In this document: in pieces, positions 45,609-58,822 of the stretch
Layout of the letters: each line of letters starts with the position of its first letter
Numbering within the stretch: the first letter of the stretch is position 1
NCBI GenBank assembly: GCA_038501625.1
Contig: JAZAYU010000005.1
Location: 868,001 to 932,000 of the forward strand
Source of the DNA: Corbicula japonica
Lineage: Eukaryota; Mollusca; Bivalvia; Venerida; Cyrenidae
DNA: 64,000 nt
Direction: 5' to 3'
The notes under the pieces: model-generated
Database searches by the model: none
What the model saw: only the letters and a program-made list of their open reading frames with translations
Told to the model about the DNA's origin: nothing
Made by a program: the position numbers and the translations under genes

Positions 45609-48339
45609 ATGGCGACAAGTCAAATTGATATAACATCGGATGAAATTATTAACATAAAATGTTGTTTATGTCTGGAGGATAACAGGATTAGAGAGGCAGA
45701 CAAATATTGTGTGCAGTGTAAAAATTACTATTGTACACCATGTACGGGCACGCACAAGAAGTTCCCCTTGATGAAGGATCACAAGCTTCTAGACAAGGCA
45801 GATTTCCGGTCTCTGGGTCAGGATGGTTCTCTGCCAAGCTTACCAACACAACGATGTTCGGAGCACCCAACAGAAGTGATTAACCTCTACTGTAAACAAC
45901 ATGACGAGGTGGCTTGTGCATTGTGCATTGCTCTCACACACAGGTGAAGCATTTAAATCTCTTTATTTTAACTCCAATACTTTAAATGTAAGCGTATTCT
46001 TTGGATAAATCATTTATAAAACTGTGTCATTAAAACAACCTTGTTGCAAATATTTGCTAAGATGAAAAAATTGCCAGATAATTAACTCTAAACAGTTTGC
46101 AAAAGTGCTTGATTGTTCTTCTCTAAAACAAATACCCCAAGTGCCAGGTTGTTTCCACTAAAACAATAACCCCAAGTGCCAGGGTGTTTCATCTTAAACA
46201 ATTACCCCAAGTGCCAGAGTGTTCCCTCTAAAACAGTTAACCCGAAAGTGCCAGTGTTCCCTATAAAAACAGTTACCCCGAAAGTGAAAGAGTGTTCCCT
46301 CTAAAACAGTTACCCCAAGTGCCAGAGTGTTCCCTCTAAAACAGTTACCAGAAAAGTGCCAGAATGTTCCCTCTAAAACAGTTACCCCAAATGAAAGGTT
46401 GTTCCATCTAAAACAGCTACCCCCAAGTGCAAGAGTGTTCCCTCTAAAACAGTTAACCCCATTGACAGGTTGTTCCCTTTAAAACAGTTAACACCTGTGA
46501 CAGGTTGTTCCCTTTAAAACAGTTATCCCCAAGTGCCAGAGTGTTCCCTCTAAAACAATTACCTCAAGTGCCAGGTTGTTCTCTCTAAAACAGTTGCCCC
46601 AAGTGACATGTTTTTCCCTCTAAAACAGTTACCCCCAAGTGCCAGAGTGTTCCACTCTAAAACAGTTACCCCAAGTGCAAGGTTGTCCCATCTAAAACTG
46701 TAGGTTTCCCCAAGTGCCAGGATGTTTCCTCTAGAACAGTTACCCAAAGTGCCAGGGTGTTCCCTCTAAAACAATTACCTCAAATGCCAGGTTGTTCCTT
46801 CTAAAACAGTTACCCCAAGTGCCAGCCTTTCCCTCTAAAACAATAACCCCAAGTGCCAGGTTGTTCCCTCCAAACCAGCTAATACAAAAGTTTGTTTTAT
46901 CTTCATACTCATGAAAGATACAGATTTATTCAGAAACTCACCAGACCTACACTTACATTTGAACTTTTTTTCTAATTGACTCTTTAATCCATTTCAGGAC
47001 CTGTTCCAATATCCAGTCTATACCAGAAGTGGTTGGCAACTTGCACAACAAAACAAAACTTGCTTCCATAAAACAGAAAATCCTCAAAGTAAGCACAGCC
47101 ATGCAAGAAATGAAAACTGTAAAACAGCAAAAACTAAAAGATCTCAAAACAGTTTTTGACAAGGAAGTTCTTTCAGTCAAATCCTTCAGACAAGAACTAC
47201 AGTCACAGCTAGAGAAGATGGAACAAGAGACAATAAGAGAACTGAAGAAGGAATACGACAGGATCCAATCGTGCCTGACAAGGGAGATAAATGAAGTTAA
47301 CAAGTTAATAGATGCCATGAATGAAGCAGCTTCACAGTTAAAGAAGGCAGAGGGTAACCAGGCCCAGGAATATGTGAGCATCAAGACCTCAGAGAAAGTA
47401 ACAGCAAAGGCAGAGGATGTGGAGAAAGAACAACAGAGAAAGACCCAGGAAACTGTCAGCTTTACTGCTGATCAGAACATTAAAACTTTCCTACAACAAC
47501 TCCAAGCACTTGGAAAAGTTTCAAGCCTTAAACCCAGTATCACTAAACAAAAGAACAGCCTTTTCAAAGTAAAACAACAACGAGAGATTGATGTCAAGCT
47601 GGTTAATTACACTGATAACTGTAATATTTGGGGCTCCTGTTTGACTGAAGATGGATGCATCCTTCTGGCTGATTACAACAATAAGAAACTTAAACGATTT
47701 GACACGTCCACTGAGACAGTAAAAGATTACCTTGACCTTCAAGCTGCACCTCGTGCTGTCTGTATGATCAGCAGCTCAGTAGCTGCCGTAGCCCTGCACA
47801 ACAGAACTGTCCAGTTTGTGTCCCTGGGTAACAAGCTTACTGCTACCCGTACACTCACACTGAAGCATTACTGCCAGGGTCTGGCTTATACAGACAACAA
47901 ACTGTTCATATCTGATAGTGAGGAGACTGTGTATATGCATGATATGAATGGTAAACACCTGCAGACAATATCAACTGATGCTTCTGGTAAAGATATATTC
48001 CAGGCCACTAGACATATAACAGTCAGTGCAGCAGGAGACAGAGTGTTTGTGGCTGACTACAGCAAGGGCTTGGTTATCCTTGACCATCAGGGGAAATATC
48101 TGACCACTCTGACTGATCCTACAGTGACAGGTACTTTTGGAGTGTGTACAGATGGTAACAATCTGTTTGTCTGTGGCTGGAAGTCAAACAACATTGTTCA
48201 GATAGGACAGGACTACAAACTGTTAGGAGAGATAGGGAAGGTTAACCATCCCATGTCTCTGTGCTTTGATCCTCACAAGACCAGACTAGTGGTTACATCA
48301 TCAGACAACAACAACATTACAGTGCTAGAGCTGGAGTAA
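45609..48339 (+). CDS. RING-less TRIM-type protein, copy 2
   Basis: Exons 45609-45943 and 46998-48339 make 558 codons, with the same splice positions as copy 1. Exon 1 differs from copy 1 at only about seven of 112 residues (for example F33Y, K110T), and all zinc ligands are kept. Exon 2 differs more, mainly in the propeller (TSTETVKDYLDLQ, YSKGLVILDHQGKY). The coding frame is intact throughout. The intron is ~500 bp longer than in copy 1 because of minisatellite expansion. About 400 bp upstream is nearly identical to that of copy 3. Confidence 0.93.
46105..46890 (+). repeat. 35-bp intronic minisatellite, TRIM copy 2 (about 22 units)
   Basis: Same unit as in copy 1, expanded about threefold. 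A short ORF on the minus strand (repeating LALG-x-x-x-x-x-R) is only the repeat translated. Confidence 0.88.
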
Positions 48340-48831
48340 ACATAATGAGAACAGTCACACTTATTAATAGTAATACAAAAATATCAGTTACCGGTAACTA
48401 GACATTGTTTCTATTTTTACTGTAATTTGTTTTTGCACATTTGTACATAATGTAAAAAGATATCTTTCAGATAAATATTAACTAGATAAGGTAAATAGTC
48501 TGATTAAGATAACTGGAAAATCATAGGGCCAAAGATTTCTTTGTGTTATCACATACTAATAAGATATTACATTTGCACCTGATAAAACAAATGAAACTTA
48601 ATAATGACATTTTTATTTTCAACATAATTATATCCTTGGATGTGAAATATACATACATGTTCACTACAGTTACAACACATAAGATATAATTTAAACCACA
48701 AAGCACCTTATAGGCCCTTAACTAAATTATTCAGAATTAAATGAACATTAACATTTTTTATTTGGTGTGAATAGATGTTTGCTGATTGACAGAAGCTTCT
48801 GATTGAAGAAGACAGAAAATAAAAGGTTTTT

Positions 48832-50709
48832 GGGTGGCGTTTAAAAACGCCGCCCAGTGTTTCACATGTGAATTTTGGTCACATGATCAAAATGGTACCT
48901 GGGTCTCTATCTACTTATATAGTCGAACGCGGTTACCAAAAGTGAAATTCGATCATTTTACCTCCAGAGAGTTCACTGAGTTTATGAGACGGTAGACGGC
49001 GCTGCGCGATTGTTATTAGGTAAACAGGTTATCTCGCAGCAATGTATGTGTTTACAAATAGCAATACACTGATCAGCTTTCAACAGAGGGCTTTGCTTGT
49101 ACAGTACTGAAAATTATGAAATTGACAATTTTTCCGATTCCGATCCGGTCCTCTTCCGATCCTAATGCCATCTATAACCGATCCGATTCCATTCCCATTG
49201 CGGTCCAATTCCAATTCGATTGCACTCCAATTTTTTCACTCCGGACCATGCGCTCCAAACGATCTTTACGCTCAAACCGATTCTTCCGATCTTTTCGCTC
49301 GCGATTTTCATTGGTCATTAACTATAACGCAAGTCATTGCGCTCCAAACGTTCTTTACGCTCAAACCGATTCTTCCGATTCCTATAAACTGTAAATAGAA
49401 GCGATCCGATCCGATCAAAACGCTTCGGTCTTTTCACTCCAAGCGATCTAAACGCTCAAAGCGATTCTGATCCAGTCAAAACGCTCCGGTCTTTTCACTC
49501 CAAGCGATCCAAACGTTCAAAGCGATTCCGATCCGGTCAAAATGCTCCGGTCTTTTCAATCCAAGCGATCCAAATGCTCAAAGCGATTCACTTCGATTCC
49601 ATTTCGTTTCCAATTGGATTGCGCTTCCATTGCGCTCCTAACGGGATTGGTTTGGGGTCTTCTTCCGATCCGCTTCCGATCCGATTGTCAATTTCGTGAT
49701 TTTCAGTACTGTAATTAGTACTGATAAGCCAAGATAGGAACAATAATAAATATAACTTATTCAAGGGATATTCGGACATTTACCATTGATAATTGCAAGA
49801 ATAATAATGGGGTGATGAAAGCTTATCTCAAACTTGGTGTGGCTATTCATTCATGCAGAATTTTGAGGGATATTTGATTAAACAATAAGCATGGATATTA
49901 ATGAAATACGGCTTTAAAGTGTAAACTTCAGGCGAATTTTTAAAGCGTTAAAAATTAATTAGATTAGATGCAGTGCTCTGCCTAATTTTTTATAAAATTG
50001 CTTTATAGTCATATTATTCGAAAAGAACAAAAAAAATCATCCATTAACCACGATGCAACTTTTTTGCACACGGTACGTTTTCAAACAAGTTTTAGTTTCC
50101 AAAAAGCTAGTCGGTAATTAGCATGACATTCTAACAAAAAAAGGCTTTGAAGTGTAACTTTAGACGAAACTTCAAAGCGTTTAAAGCGTTTCAATTTATT
50201 AGACATGATGCAGTTCTCTGACTTATTTTTTTTAATTGTTTTATAGTCATATTATTTTTATTTTTGCATATCTTTTATTTCCTAATAATAAATAAATATT
50301 GTTTCAAATCATAGTGCAAATAGCAACTATATCATAGTTTCTCTTTTCCTCTCTATTTTTTGGCTGTGTGGGGAGGCTGTGTATGCTGGATGTGGTCATT
50401 CCTGATATGCATATTATTTTCATTTTTTAAAGTATTTTTATTTGTCCATGTGTGTTCACTTCTTTATTGTCAATTTAAAGTTTCAAATCAAAGGTTGACT
50501 TATTATATATTTTTTCCTGGCACAAAATGACTTCAGTCTTGGATATTAGCATCCGCCCGAAAATCCGTGGTAAAAAAAACTTGATAAAGCAGAAGCCGGG
50601 CATGCAAACTTTTGCTTTGCCATCCGAAAGTTCCTTCATACTCCTCCAATAGGAAACTCCATACAATCTATAGATGATGTTACATGACAATCACTCTAAA
50701 ACGCCACCC
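48832..50709. mobile_element. Element with GGGTGGCGTTT inverted ends
   Basis: Left end GGGTGGCGTTT and right end AAAACGCCACCC are inverted repeats, and the left end also forms a local hairpin (TGGCGTTTAAAAACGCC). Paralogous blocks at 37430 and 55205 lack it, so it inserted in the copy 2 unit. A Tc1-like element is nested at 49099. The target duplication is unclear. No transposase was seen. Confidence 0.6.
49099..49713. mobile_element. Tc1/mariner-like MITE with ~32-bp inverted ends and GATCC-word interior
   Basis: Ends TACAGTACTGAAAATTATGA...ATTGACAA and TTGTCAATTTCG...ATTTTCAGTACTGTA are near-perfect inverted repeats ending in TA. The interior is built from short words CCGATTCCGATCC, CGCTCCAAACGATC and ACGCTCAAA in both orientations. 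ORFs inside are repeat artefacts. Confidence 0.75.
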
Positions 50710-51344
50710 ATCAGTACTTTCAGTGCTTTGATTATATAAGGGCAAATTAATACCCAAAATGGTTGTTTTACACTTTTTAGGACATGAATAATATATGTTG
50801 AAGATCAATGGAATGCAGGGGATAGGGGATCAGTAAGGCAAGACGACTAACTGTAAAAAAGCTGTTGCTGTATTCACTGATGTATGTTTCCAAATTTCAA
50901 AATCCCAATCAGACATTGGTGCCAAAATTGACTATTCCCCGACTTCTGGTTGGCAAGTTAAGTGACTCAGTCCCTCCTTTAAGGCCTATTTTCTTGACCA
51001 ATAATGGTTTGCCTAATGCTTTCTGTCTTGATTGTTTCTAAAAATAGTTGATGGAAAGAGTACTGTTTTGTGTACATGTACTATTTTTAATGTAACATGA
51101 TTTTTATTGAATTATGGAGATTTTTTTTAGGAAAGCTCTATAGCTTGGATACAATATTTGTGAGCTGTCATAACATCTAACATAATTGTTTGACTGGACT
51201 TCAGTGACACAATTTACTTCTTGTTGAAAGAAAATCTAATGACAGAGCAGATCCTAATCAGTCAGAATAGATGTGTCTACATCTATACTGGTTACCCATG
51301 TGATAAAAGTCAAAAGGATTTGCAGGAGCTAAATAAACCTGGTC

Positions 51345-52722
51345 TATAGCTCCTGACAGCCTGGCAGATTCAGGGCAGCACCCAGGATCACTCCTGACAG
51401 CCTGGAAGATTCCGGGCAGCATCCAGGATCACTCCTGACAGCCTGGCAGATTCAGGGCAGCACCCAGGATCACTCCTGACAGCCTGGCAGATTCAGGACA
51501 GCACCCAGGATCACTCCTGACAGCCTGTCAGACTGAGGGCGACACCCAGGATCACTCCTGAAGCCTGTCAGACTGAGGGCAGCACCCAGGATCACTCCTG
51601 ACAGCCTAGTAGACTGAGGGCAGCACCCAGGATCACTCCTGACAGCCTGGCAGACTGAGGGCAGCACCCAGGATCACTCCTGACAGCCTGGCAGACTGAG
51701 GGCAGCACCCAGGATCACTCCTGACAGCCTAGCAGACTGAGGGCAGCACCCAGGATCACTCCTGACAGCCTGTCAGACTGAGGGCAGCATCAGGATCACT
51801 CCTAAAGCCTGGCAGATTCAGGACAGCACCCAGGATCACTCCTGACAGCCTGTCAGACTGAGGGCGCCACCCAGGATCACTCCTGACAGCCTGGCAGACT
51901 GAGGGCAGCACCCAGGATCACTCCTGACAGCCTAGCAGACTGAGGGCAGCACCCAGGATCACTCCTGACAGCCTGTCAGACTGAGGGCAGCACCCAGGAT
52001 CACTCCTGACAGCCTGGCAGACTGAGGGCAGCACCCAGGATCACTCCTGACAGCCTGGCAGACTGAGGGCAGCACCCAGGATCACTCCTGACAGCCTAGC
52101 AGACTGAGAGCAGCATCAAGATCACTCCTGACAGCCTGAGGGCAGCACCCAGGACCACTCCTGACAGCCTGGCAGATTCAGGGCAGCACCCAGGATCACT
52201 CCTGACAGCCTGTCAGACTGAGGGCAGCACCCAGGATCACTCCTGACAGCCTGTCAGACTGAGGGCAGCATCAGGATCACTCCTGACAGCCTGAGGGCAG
52301 CACCCAGGATCACTCCTGACAGCCTGGCAGACTAGGGGCAGCACCCAGGATCACTCCTGACAGCCTGGCAGATTCAGGGCAGCACCCAGGATCACTCCTG
52401 ACAGCCTGGCAGATTCAGAGCAGCACCCAGGATCACTCCTGACAGCCTGGCAGATTCAGAGCAGCACCCAGGATCACTCCTGACAGCCTGGCAGATTCAG
52501 GGCAGCACCCAGGATTACTCCTGACAGCCTGTTAGACTGAGGGCAGCTACAAGGATCACTCCTGACAGCCTGTCAGACTGAGGGCAGCACCCAGGATCAC
52601 TCCTGACAGCCTGTCAGACTGAGGGCAGCACCCAGGATCACTCCTGACAGCCTGTCAGACTGAGGGCAGCACCAAGGATCACTCCTGACAGCCTGTCAGA
52701 CTGAGGGCAGCACCCAGGATCA
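51345..52722 (+). repeat. 41-bp GC-rich minisatellite (about 33 units)
   Basis: Units GACAGCCTGGCAGACTGAGG then GCAGCACCCAGGATCACTCC then T. The two main variants are CAGACTGAGGGC and CAGATTCAGGGC. Much richer in G+C than its surroundings. Unit length is not a multiple of three, so frames cycle. Confidence 0.93.
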
Positions 52723-53274
52723 ATCAATGTCTTGTCCGACAAATTGACTACAAGTAGGACAACAACCCATATTTTCCTAATACCCTACTAACCTTATATC
52801 TACTTTAAGCTGACCAACATTTAATTAAAATCTATAAGAAGACTAAATGCTATATAAAGCCTTTTAATGCTATTTTACCTATTAATGACTTCCCATATCT
52901 AGAAATAACAGTAGGCTAATCAAGCTTTTTATTTCATCCATGCTGGAAGTTGCACATATTCCTTTTAAGGAGATAAATATGGAAGCATTAGTTCCGAGAA
53001 GAGAACTATGCTAGAAACACAGCTTATTCCGATTCATTTGTAATTAAAAGAAAAAAGAAATAGATTGACATCACAGCATGACTGACCCAGGTGATACAGT
53101 CTCTAGATGATCTGAAATGTTTTTGTTTTTTTAAATATACATGTAACAAGTAACACTGACTTCTGTAGACCAGTAATCATCATCTTATCACACAAAATGC
53201 ACCTATCATGATACTTTTAGGATAGTATTACAATGGTTTCACAAATCTGAACAATTTAACCTATCACAAAATAG
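52723..53274. other. Spacer between the 41-bp and 45-bp arrays
   Basis: AT-rich unique-looking sequence without a recognisable gene or repeat, apart from diverged ATCATGATAC words near 53210 that lead into the 45-bp array. Confidence 0.45.
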
Positions 53275-53850
53275 ACCTATCATGATACCATTAGGACAGT
53301 ATCACAACAGAACAAATGGTCCTATCATAATACCATTAGGACAGTATCACAACAGAACAAATGGACCTATCATGATACCATTAGGACAGTATCACAACAG
53401 AACAAATGGACCTATCATAATACCATTAGGACAGTATCACAACAGAACAAATGGACCTTTCATAATACCATTAGGACAGTATCACAACAGAACAAATGGA
53501 CCTATCATAATACCATTAGGACAGTATCACAACAGAACAAATGGACCTTTCATAATACCATTAGGACAGTATCACAACAGAACAAATGGACCTATCATGA
53601 TACCATTAGGGCAGTATCACAACAGAACAAATGGACCTATCATCATACCATTAGGACAGTATCACAACAGAACAACTGGACCTATCATGATACCATTAGG
53701 ACAGTATCACAACAGAACAAATGGACCTTTCATAATACAATTAGGAGAGTATCACAACAGAACAAAGGGACCTATCATGATACCATTAGCACAGTATCAC
53801 AACAGAACAAATGTACCTATCATGATACCATTAGGACAGTATCACAACAA
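53275..53850 (+). repeat. 45-bp tandem repeat (about 13 units) with an open frame
   Basis: Units CCTATCATGATACCATTAGG then ACAGTATCACAACAGAACAA then ATGGA. Shares its first ~30 bp with the 49-bp repeats at 41090 and 56200. Because 45 is a multiple of three, it gives a 221-codon frame (IPLGQYHNRTNGPIM repeated). There is no sign that this is a gene. Confidence 0.88.
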
Positions 53851-53949
53851 TATTGCTAAGTTATTTGCTGAAACCATCAAAAAGTTTTCTGTCCTCACAA
53901 CAAGAGATTATACATCCTGTCTTCAAATAACTAGATTAACAATTTAGAT

Positions 53950-54141
53950 CTACTTGACATAAATGTGTTTTATTAAATGCAACCAATATATATCCTGATC
54001 ACCCACTCTGTGTCATCTAATCTGGATCTAGATTGGTTTTTAATTGGTCACCAGTATTCTATGTAAAATTTTAAAATCAAACAGAAACAGTGTAGATCCT
54101 CATCAAGATGACATGGATATTCCATATCCCAAAGGGTTAAG
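53950..54141. mobile_element. Decayed GATC-rich MITE
   Basis: TCTAATCTGGATCTAGATTG and AGTGTAGATCCTCATCAAG, ending CCCAAAGGGTTAA. Left end lost. Confidence 0.6.
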
Positions 54142-54559
54142 GTAATAAATATTATAAACATCAGACTTAAACATTGTAAATTAAAATGCACGGTCAGAAA
54201 TATACAGTACGTCAATCGTTGCACGGTCAGAAATATACTTCGTTCGTATTAGTCTATGTGTTATTTAAATGCGACGATGCTCCGAATTGAACCCTGCCTA
54301 TTTCGGGAAGAAGAAATGCGAACGTTGAAGTTTTAACACTTTCTTTTTCATTATAAGAATAAAGAACGTTGTACAGAAATGCTATTATTAAAATAACGTT
54401 AAATAAAAATGAACTTAAGGTAAATTTTGATCTACGTTTTTTATTAAAAATAAAAACCGTTCGGGCGGAGTGATTTTCGAGAGGCGGGCGGGGATGAGAA
54501 TCTAGGAATTAATTTTCTATGGCCTAACATTTGATTTAAATCATAAAGCTTTTGGTTAT

Positions 54560-54930
54560 TGGCCTTTTTGGCCTAATGGCAAATTGTTATGCCATAGAAG
54601 ATTTGGGTAAATATTGGCCTTTTTGGCCTAATGGCAAATTGTTATGCCATAGAAGATTTGGGTAAATATTGGCCTTTTTGGCCTAATGGCAAATTGTTTT
54701 GCCATAGAAGATTTGGGTAAATATTGGCCTTTTTGGCCTAATGGCAAATTGTTTTGCCATAGAAGATTTGGGTAAATATTGGCCTTTTTGGCCTAATGGC
54801 AAATTGTTATGCCATAGAAGATTTGGGTAAATATTGGCCTTTTTGGCCTAATGGCAAATTGTTATGCCATAGAAGATTTGGGTAAATATTGGCCTTTTTG
54901 GCCTAATGGCAAATTGTTATGCCATAGACT
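54560..54930 (+). repeat. 55-bp tandem repeat (about 7 units)
   Basis: Units TTGGGTAAATATTGGCC then TTTTTGGCCTAATGGCAAAT then TGTTATGCCATAGAAGA. Almost identical units, each with internal inverted words GGCC...GGCC and ATGGCAAATTGTTATGCCAT. Confidence 0.9.
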
Positions 54931-55898
54931 ATTCCAACGCGGTAACCCCTTGGGTTCTCAATTTCATTTATTTTTGTGGTGTCTTGTTTTGAAATTGGTC
55001 ATTTTATAAACCATGCTCTCGATTTTTCTCTCTGCTTCTTTGCTATGTTGGGAGACTATGTCATCCGGATGTGGCAATTCCTGATATGTATATTTCAATT
55101 TTTTAATCAATTATTCAGAAATAAATGAACATTAATAACTTTATTATTTATTGTTTTTATTTGTTGTGAACAGTTGTTAACAGATTGAAGGAAGCTTGGA
55201 AATGAAGTTTACAGAAAATACAAGGTGGTTTTATTAAAGGGCAAATTAATACCCAAAATGTTTGTTTTACACTTATTTTACGACATCATTAATATTAGAT
55301 GATAGTCAATGGAGCATGGGGGATAAGGCATGAGTGAAGAAAGACGAGCAACTGTAAAACAGCTGTAACTGTATTCACTGAAGTGTTGCAACTGAGGCTA
55401 GATCTGTAATAATATTTTAAACAGGACTTCATCAGTAACTTAAATAACCAGGTCTGGCGACATTTTTAAACACAAGCATGAGCATTTAAACAGCAATGGA
55501 ATTAAGCATTACAGTTTGTTGACAAATTGAAACAGTGATGGTGAAAAGATAATTTTAATAAAAACACAGTTAAATGAATATAGGTGTGTTTTATGTGGTA
55601 TTGCATTCATTTCTACTGTAATTACATGGGGACCCTTCACCAATAATGTTTTGCATAATGCTTCCTGTATTGACTGTTTCTAAAAATAGTTAATGGGAAA
55701 AACCACTATATCTTATATACAATAGTGATGGGTCTTCATCATATCTAACATTTTGTTAGTCGTGACTTCTGGGACATTGTAGATCTACACAACTCACTTC
55801 TTGGTAAAAGAAAAATCTAATGACAGCAGATCCTGATCAGTATTCACTTTCCTACCTGTAACTTTGCAAAATTAGAAAACAAAATTCCAAATACATTA

Positions 55899-56075
55899 CA
55901 GTAAAACCCATCATTACAGACACTCGATATTACGGGCACCCCTGTATTACGGGTGATTTTTTAAAGTACAGACATTGTCTCTTCTTTTTTATTCAAACCC
56001 ACAATTAAGGACAACCCGCTATTAAGGACACTTTCCCTCTGTCCATTAGGTATCCGTAATAGAGGGGTTTCACTG
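55899..56075. mobile_element. pogo-like MITE, copy 2
   Basis: Paralogous to 40784-40968 at the same position within the duplicated block, with TA flanks. The two were copied together with the block and are not independent insertions. Confidence 0.8.
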
Positions 56076-56199
56076 TATTTGGAAAAATAAAATGTTCTTG
56101 GAAATCTGTAATCTCAACTTAGTTATATTTCCCTTTGTTCCAATTAAGGTTTTAGATGTTTATCATTATGTTTATAACTATGAGCAGTTAAACCATTAG

Positions 56200-56515
56200 G
56201 ACAGTATCACAACCTAATCATGAAATAAATCTATCATGATGCCATTAGGAGAGTGTCACAACTGTATCATGAAAATCAATCTATCATGATACCATTAGGA
56301 GAGTATCACAACTGTATCATGAAATAAATCCATCATGATACCACTAGAACAGTATCACAAACTAATCATGAAATAAATATACCATGATACCATTAGGACA
56401 GTATCACAACTGTATCATGAAATAAATCTATCATGATACCATTAGGACAGTATCACAACCATATCATGAAATAAATCTATCATGATACCATTAGGACAGT
56501 ATCACAACTGCATCA
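56200..56515 (+). repeat. 49-bp tandem repeat (about 6 units), copy 2
   Basis: Unit-by-unit paralogue of 41090-41410 in the duplicated block. Confidence 0.88.
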
Positions 56516-56689
56516 TGAGAATTATTTGTTGAACAGAAGGAGTACTTTGTGCTCACAACAAACAACAGATAAAACAATCCATTCTTCAAATGAATTCATT
56601 AACCATTTACTCGATATAAATGTGTTTTATTACATATGCAACCAGAGTATATCCATATCACCTTGTTTATTTGTGTCATCTATCTGATC

Positions 56690-58590
56690 CGGATCTACAC
56701 TGCTAACTTTTAGATTCATTAGATTATTTCTTACCAAGATGTGACCAGTGTGGATCCAGGTTAGATGTTAGATGTCAGGATGTGCCAGCTGATCTGGATC
56801 TACACTGCTCACTTTTAGATTAATTAGATTATTTCTGAACAAGATGTGACCAGTGTGGATCCAGGTTAGATGTCAGGATGTGCCAGCTGATCTGGATCTA
56901 CACTGCTCACTTTTAGATTCATTAGATTATTTCTGAACAAGATGTGACCAGTGTGGATCCAGGTTAGATGTCAGGATGTGCCAGCTGATCTGCATCTACA
57001 CTGCTCACTTTTAGATTCATTAGATTATTTCTGCCAAGATGTGACCAGTGTGGATCCAGGTTAGATGTCAGGGATGTGCCAGCTGATCTGGATCCACACT
57101 GCTCACTTTTAGATTCAATAGATTATTTCTGACCAAGATGTGACCAGTGTGGATCCAGGTTAGATGTCAGGGATGTGCCAGCTGATCTGGATCTACACTG
57201 CTCACTTTTAGATTAATTAGATTATTTCTGAACAAGATGTGACCAGTGTGGATCCAGGTTAGATGTCAGGGATGTGCCAGCTGATCTGGATCTACACTGC
57301 TAACTTTTAGATTCATTAGATTATTTCTGACCAAGATGTGACCAGTGTGGATCCAGGTTAGATGTCAGGGATGTGCCAGCTGATCTGGATCTACACTGCT
57401 CACTTTTAGATTCATTAGATTATTTCTGACCAAGATGTGACCAGTGTAGATCCAGGTTAGATGTCAGTGATGTGCCAGCTGATCTGGATCTACACTGCTC
57501 ACTTTAAGATTCATTAGATTATTTCTGACCAAGATGTGACCAGTGTGGATCCAGGTTAGATGTCAGGATGTGCCAGCTGATCTGGATCTACACTGCTCAC
57601 TTTTAGATTCATTAGATTATTTCTGACCAAGATGTGACCAGTGTAGATCCAGGTTAGATGTCAGTGATGTGCCAGCTGATCTGGATCTACACTGCTCACT
57701 TTAAGATTCATTAGATTATTTCTGACCAAGATGTGACCAGTGTGGATCCAGGTTAGATGTCAGGATGTGCCAGCTGATCTGGATCTACACTGCTAACTTT
57801 TAGATTCAATAGATTATTTCTGACCAAGATGTGACCAGTGTGGATCCAGGTTAGATGTCAGGGATGTGCCAGCTGATCTGGATCTACACTGCTAACTTTT
57901 AGATTCAATAGATTATTTCTGACCAAGATGTGACCAGTGTGGATCCAGGTTAGATGTCAGGGATGTGCCAGCTGATCTGGATCTACACTGCTAACTTTTA
58001 GATTCAATAGATTATTTCTGACCAAGATGTGAACAGTGTGGATCCAGGTTAGATGTCAGGGATGTGCCAGCGGATTTGGACCTACACTGCTAACTTTTAG
58101 ATTCATTAGATTATTTCTGACCAAGATGTGACCAGTGTGGATCCAGGTTAGATGTCAGGATGTGCCTGCGGATTTCGATCTACACTGCTAACTTTTAGAT
58201 TCATTAGATTATTTCTGACCAAGATGTGACCAGTGTGGATCCAGGTTAGATGTCAGGGATGTGCCAGCTGATCTGGATCTACACTGCTAACTTTTAGATT
58301 CATTAGATTATTTCTGCCAAGATGTGACCAGTGTGGATCCAGGTCAGATGTCAGGAATGTGTCAGCTGATCTGGATCTACACTGCTCCTTTTAGATTCAT
58401 TAGATTATTTCTGACCAAGATGTGACCAGTGTGGATCCAGGTTAGATGTCAGGATGTGCCAGCTGATCTGGATCTACACTGCTAACTTTTAGATTCATTA
58501 GATTATTTCTGACCATTAGATGTGACCAGTGTGGATCCAGGTTAGATGTCAGGATACTCCAGCTGATCTGGATCTACACTTGTTGCAGAT
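56690..58590 (+). repeat. 98/99-bp satellite array 2 (about 19 units)
   Basis: Same monomer as array 1, in the same flanking context within the duplicated block. Unit number and variants differ, showing independent expansion or contraction after duplication. Confidence 0.93.
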
Positions 58591-58635
58591 GAAATAAAAC
58601 CCATTACATTTTATATACATGTATATGGTTCAGGG

Positions 58636-58822
58636 TTAACCCTTTCCTTAATATATACACTTTTACGCATGTGCAACCAGTGTAGATCCATTTTGGTCAG
58701 AAATAATATATCATAAAGCAAACAGTTTAGATCCTGATAAGACGACAAAGATGTGCCAGCTGATCTGGATCTTAACTGTTTGCACATGAAATTAAGGTGT
58801 GTCTATGGAGTAAAAGGTTAAT
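58636..58822. mobile_element. GATC-rich MITE right of satellite array 2
   Basis: TTAACCCTTTCCTTAATATA to TATGGAGTAAAAGGTTAA; paralogous to 45014-45207 through block duplication. Confidence 0.82.
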
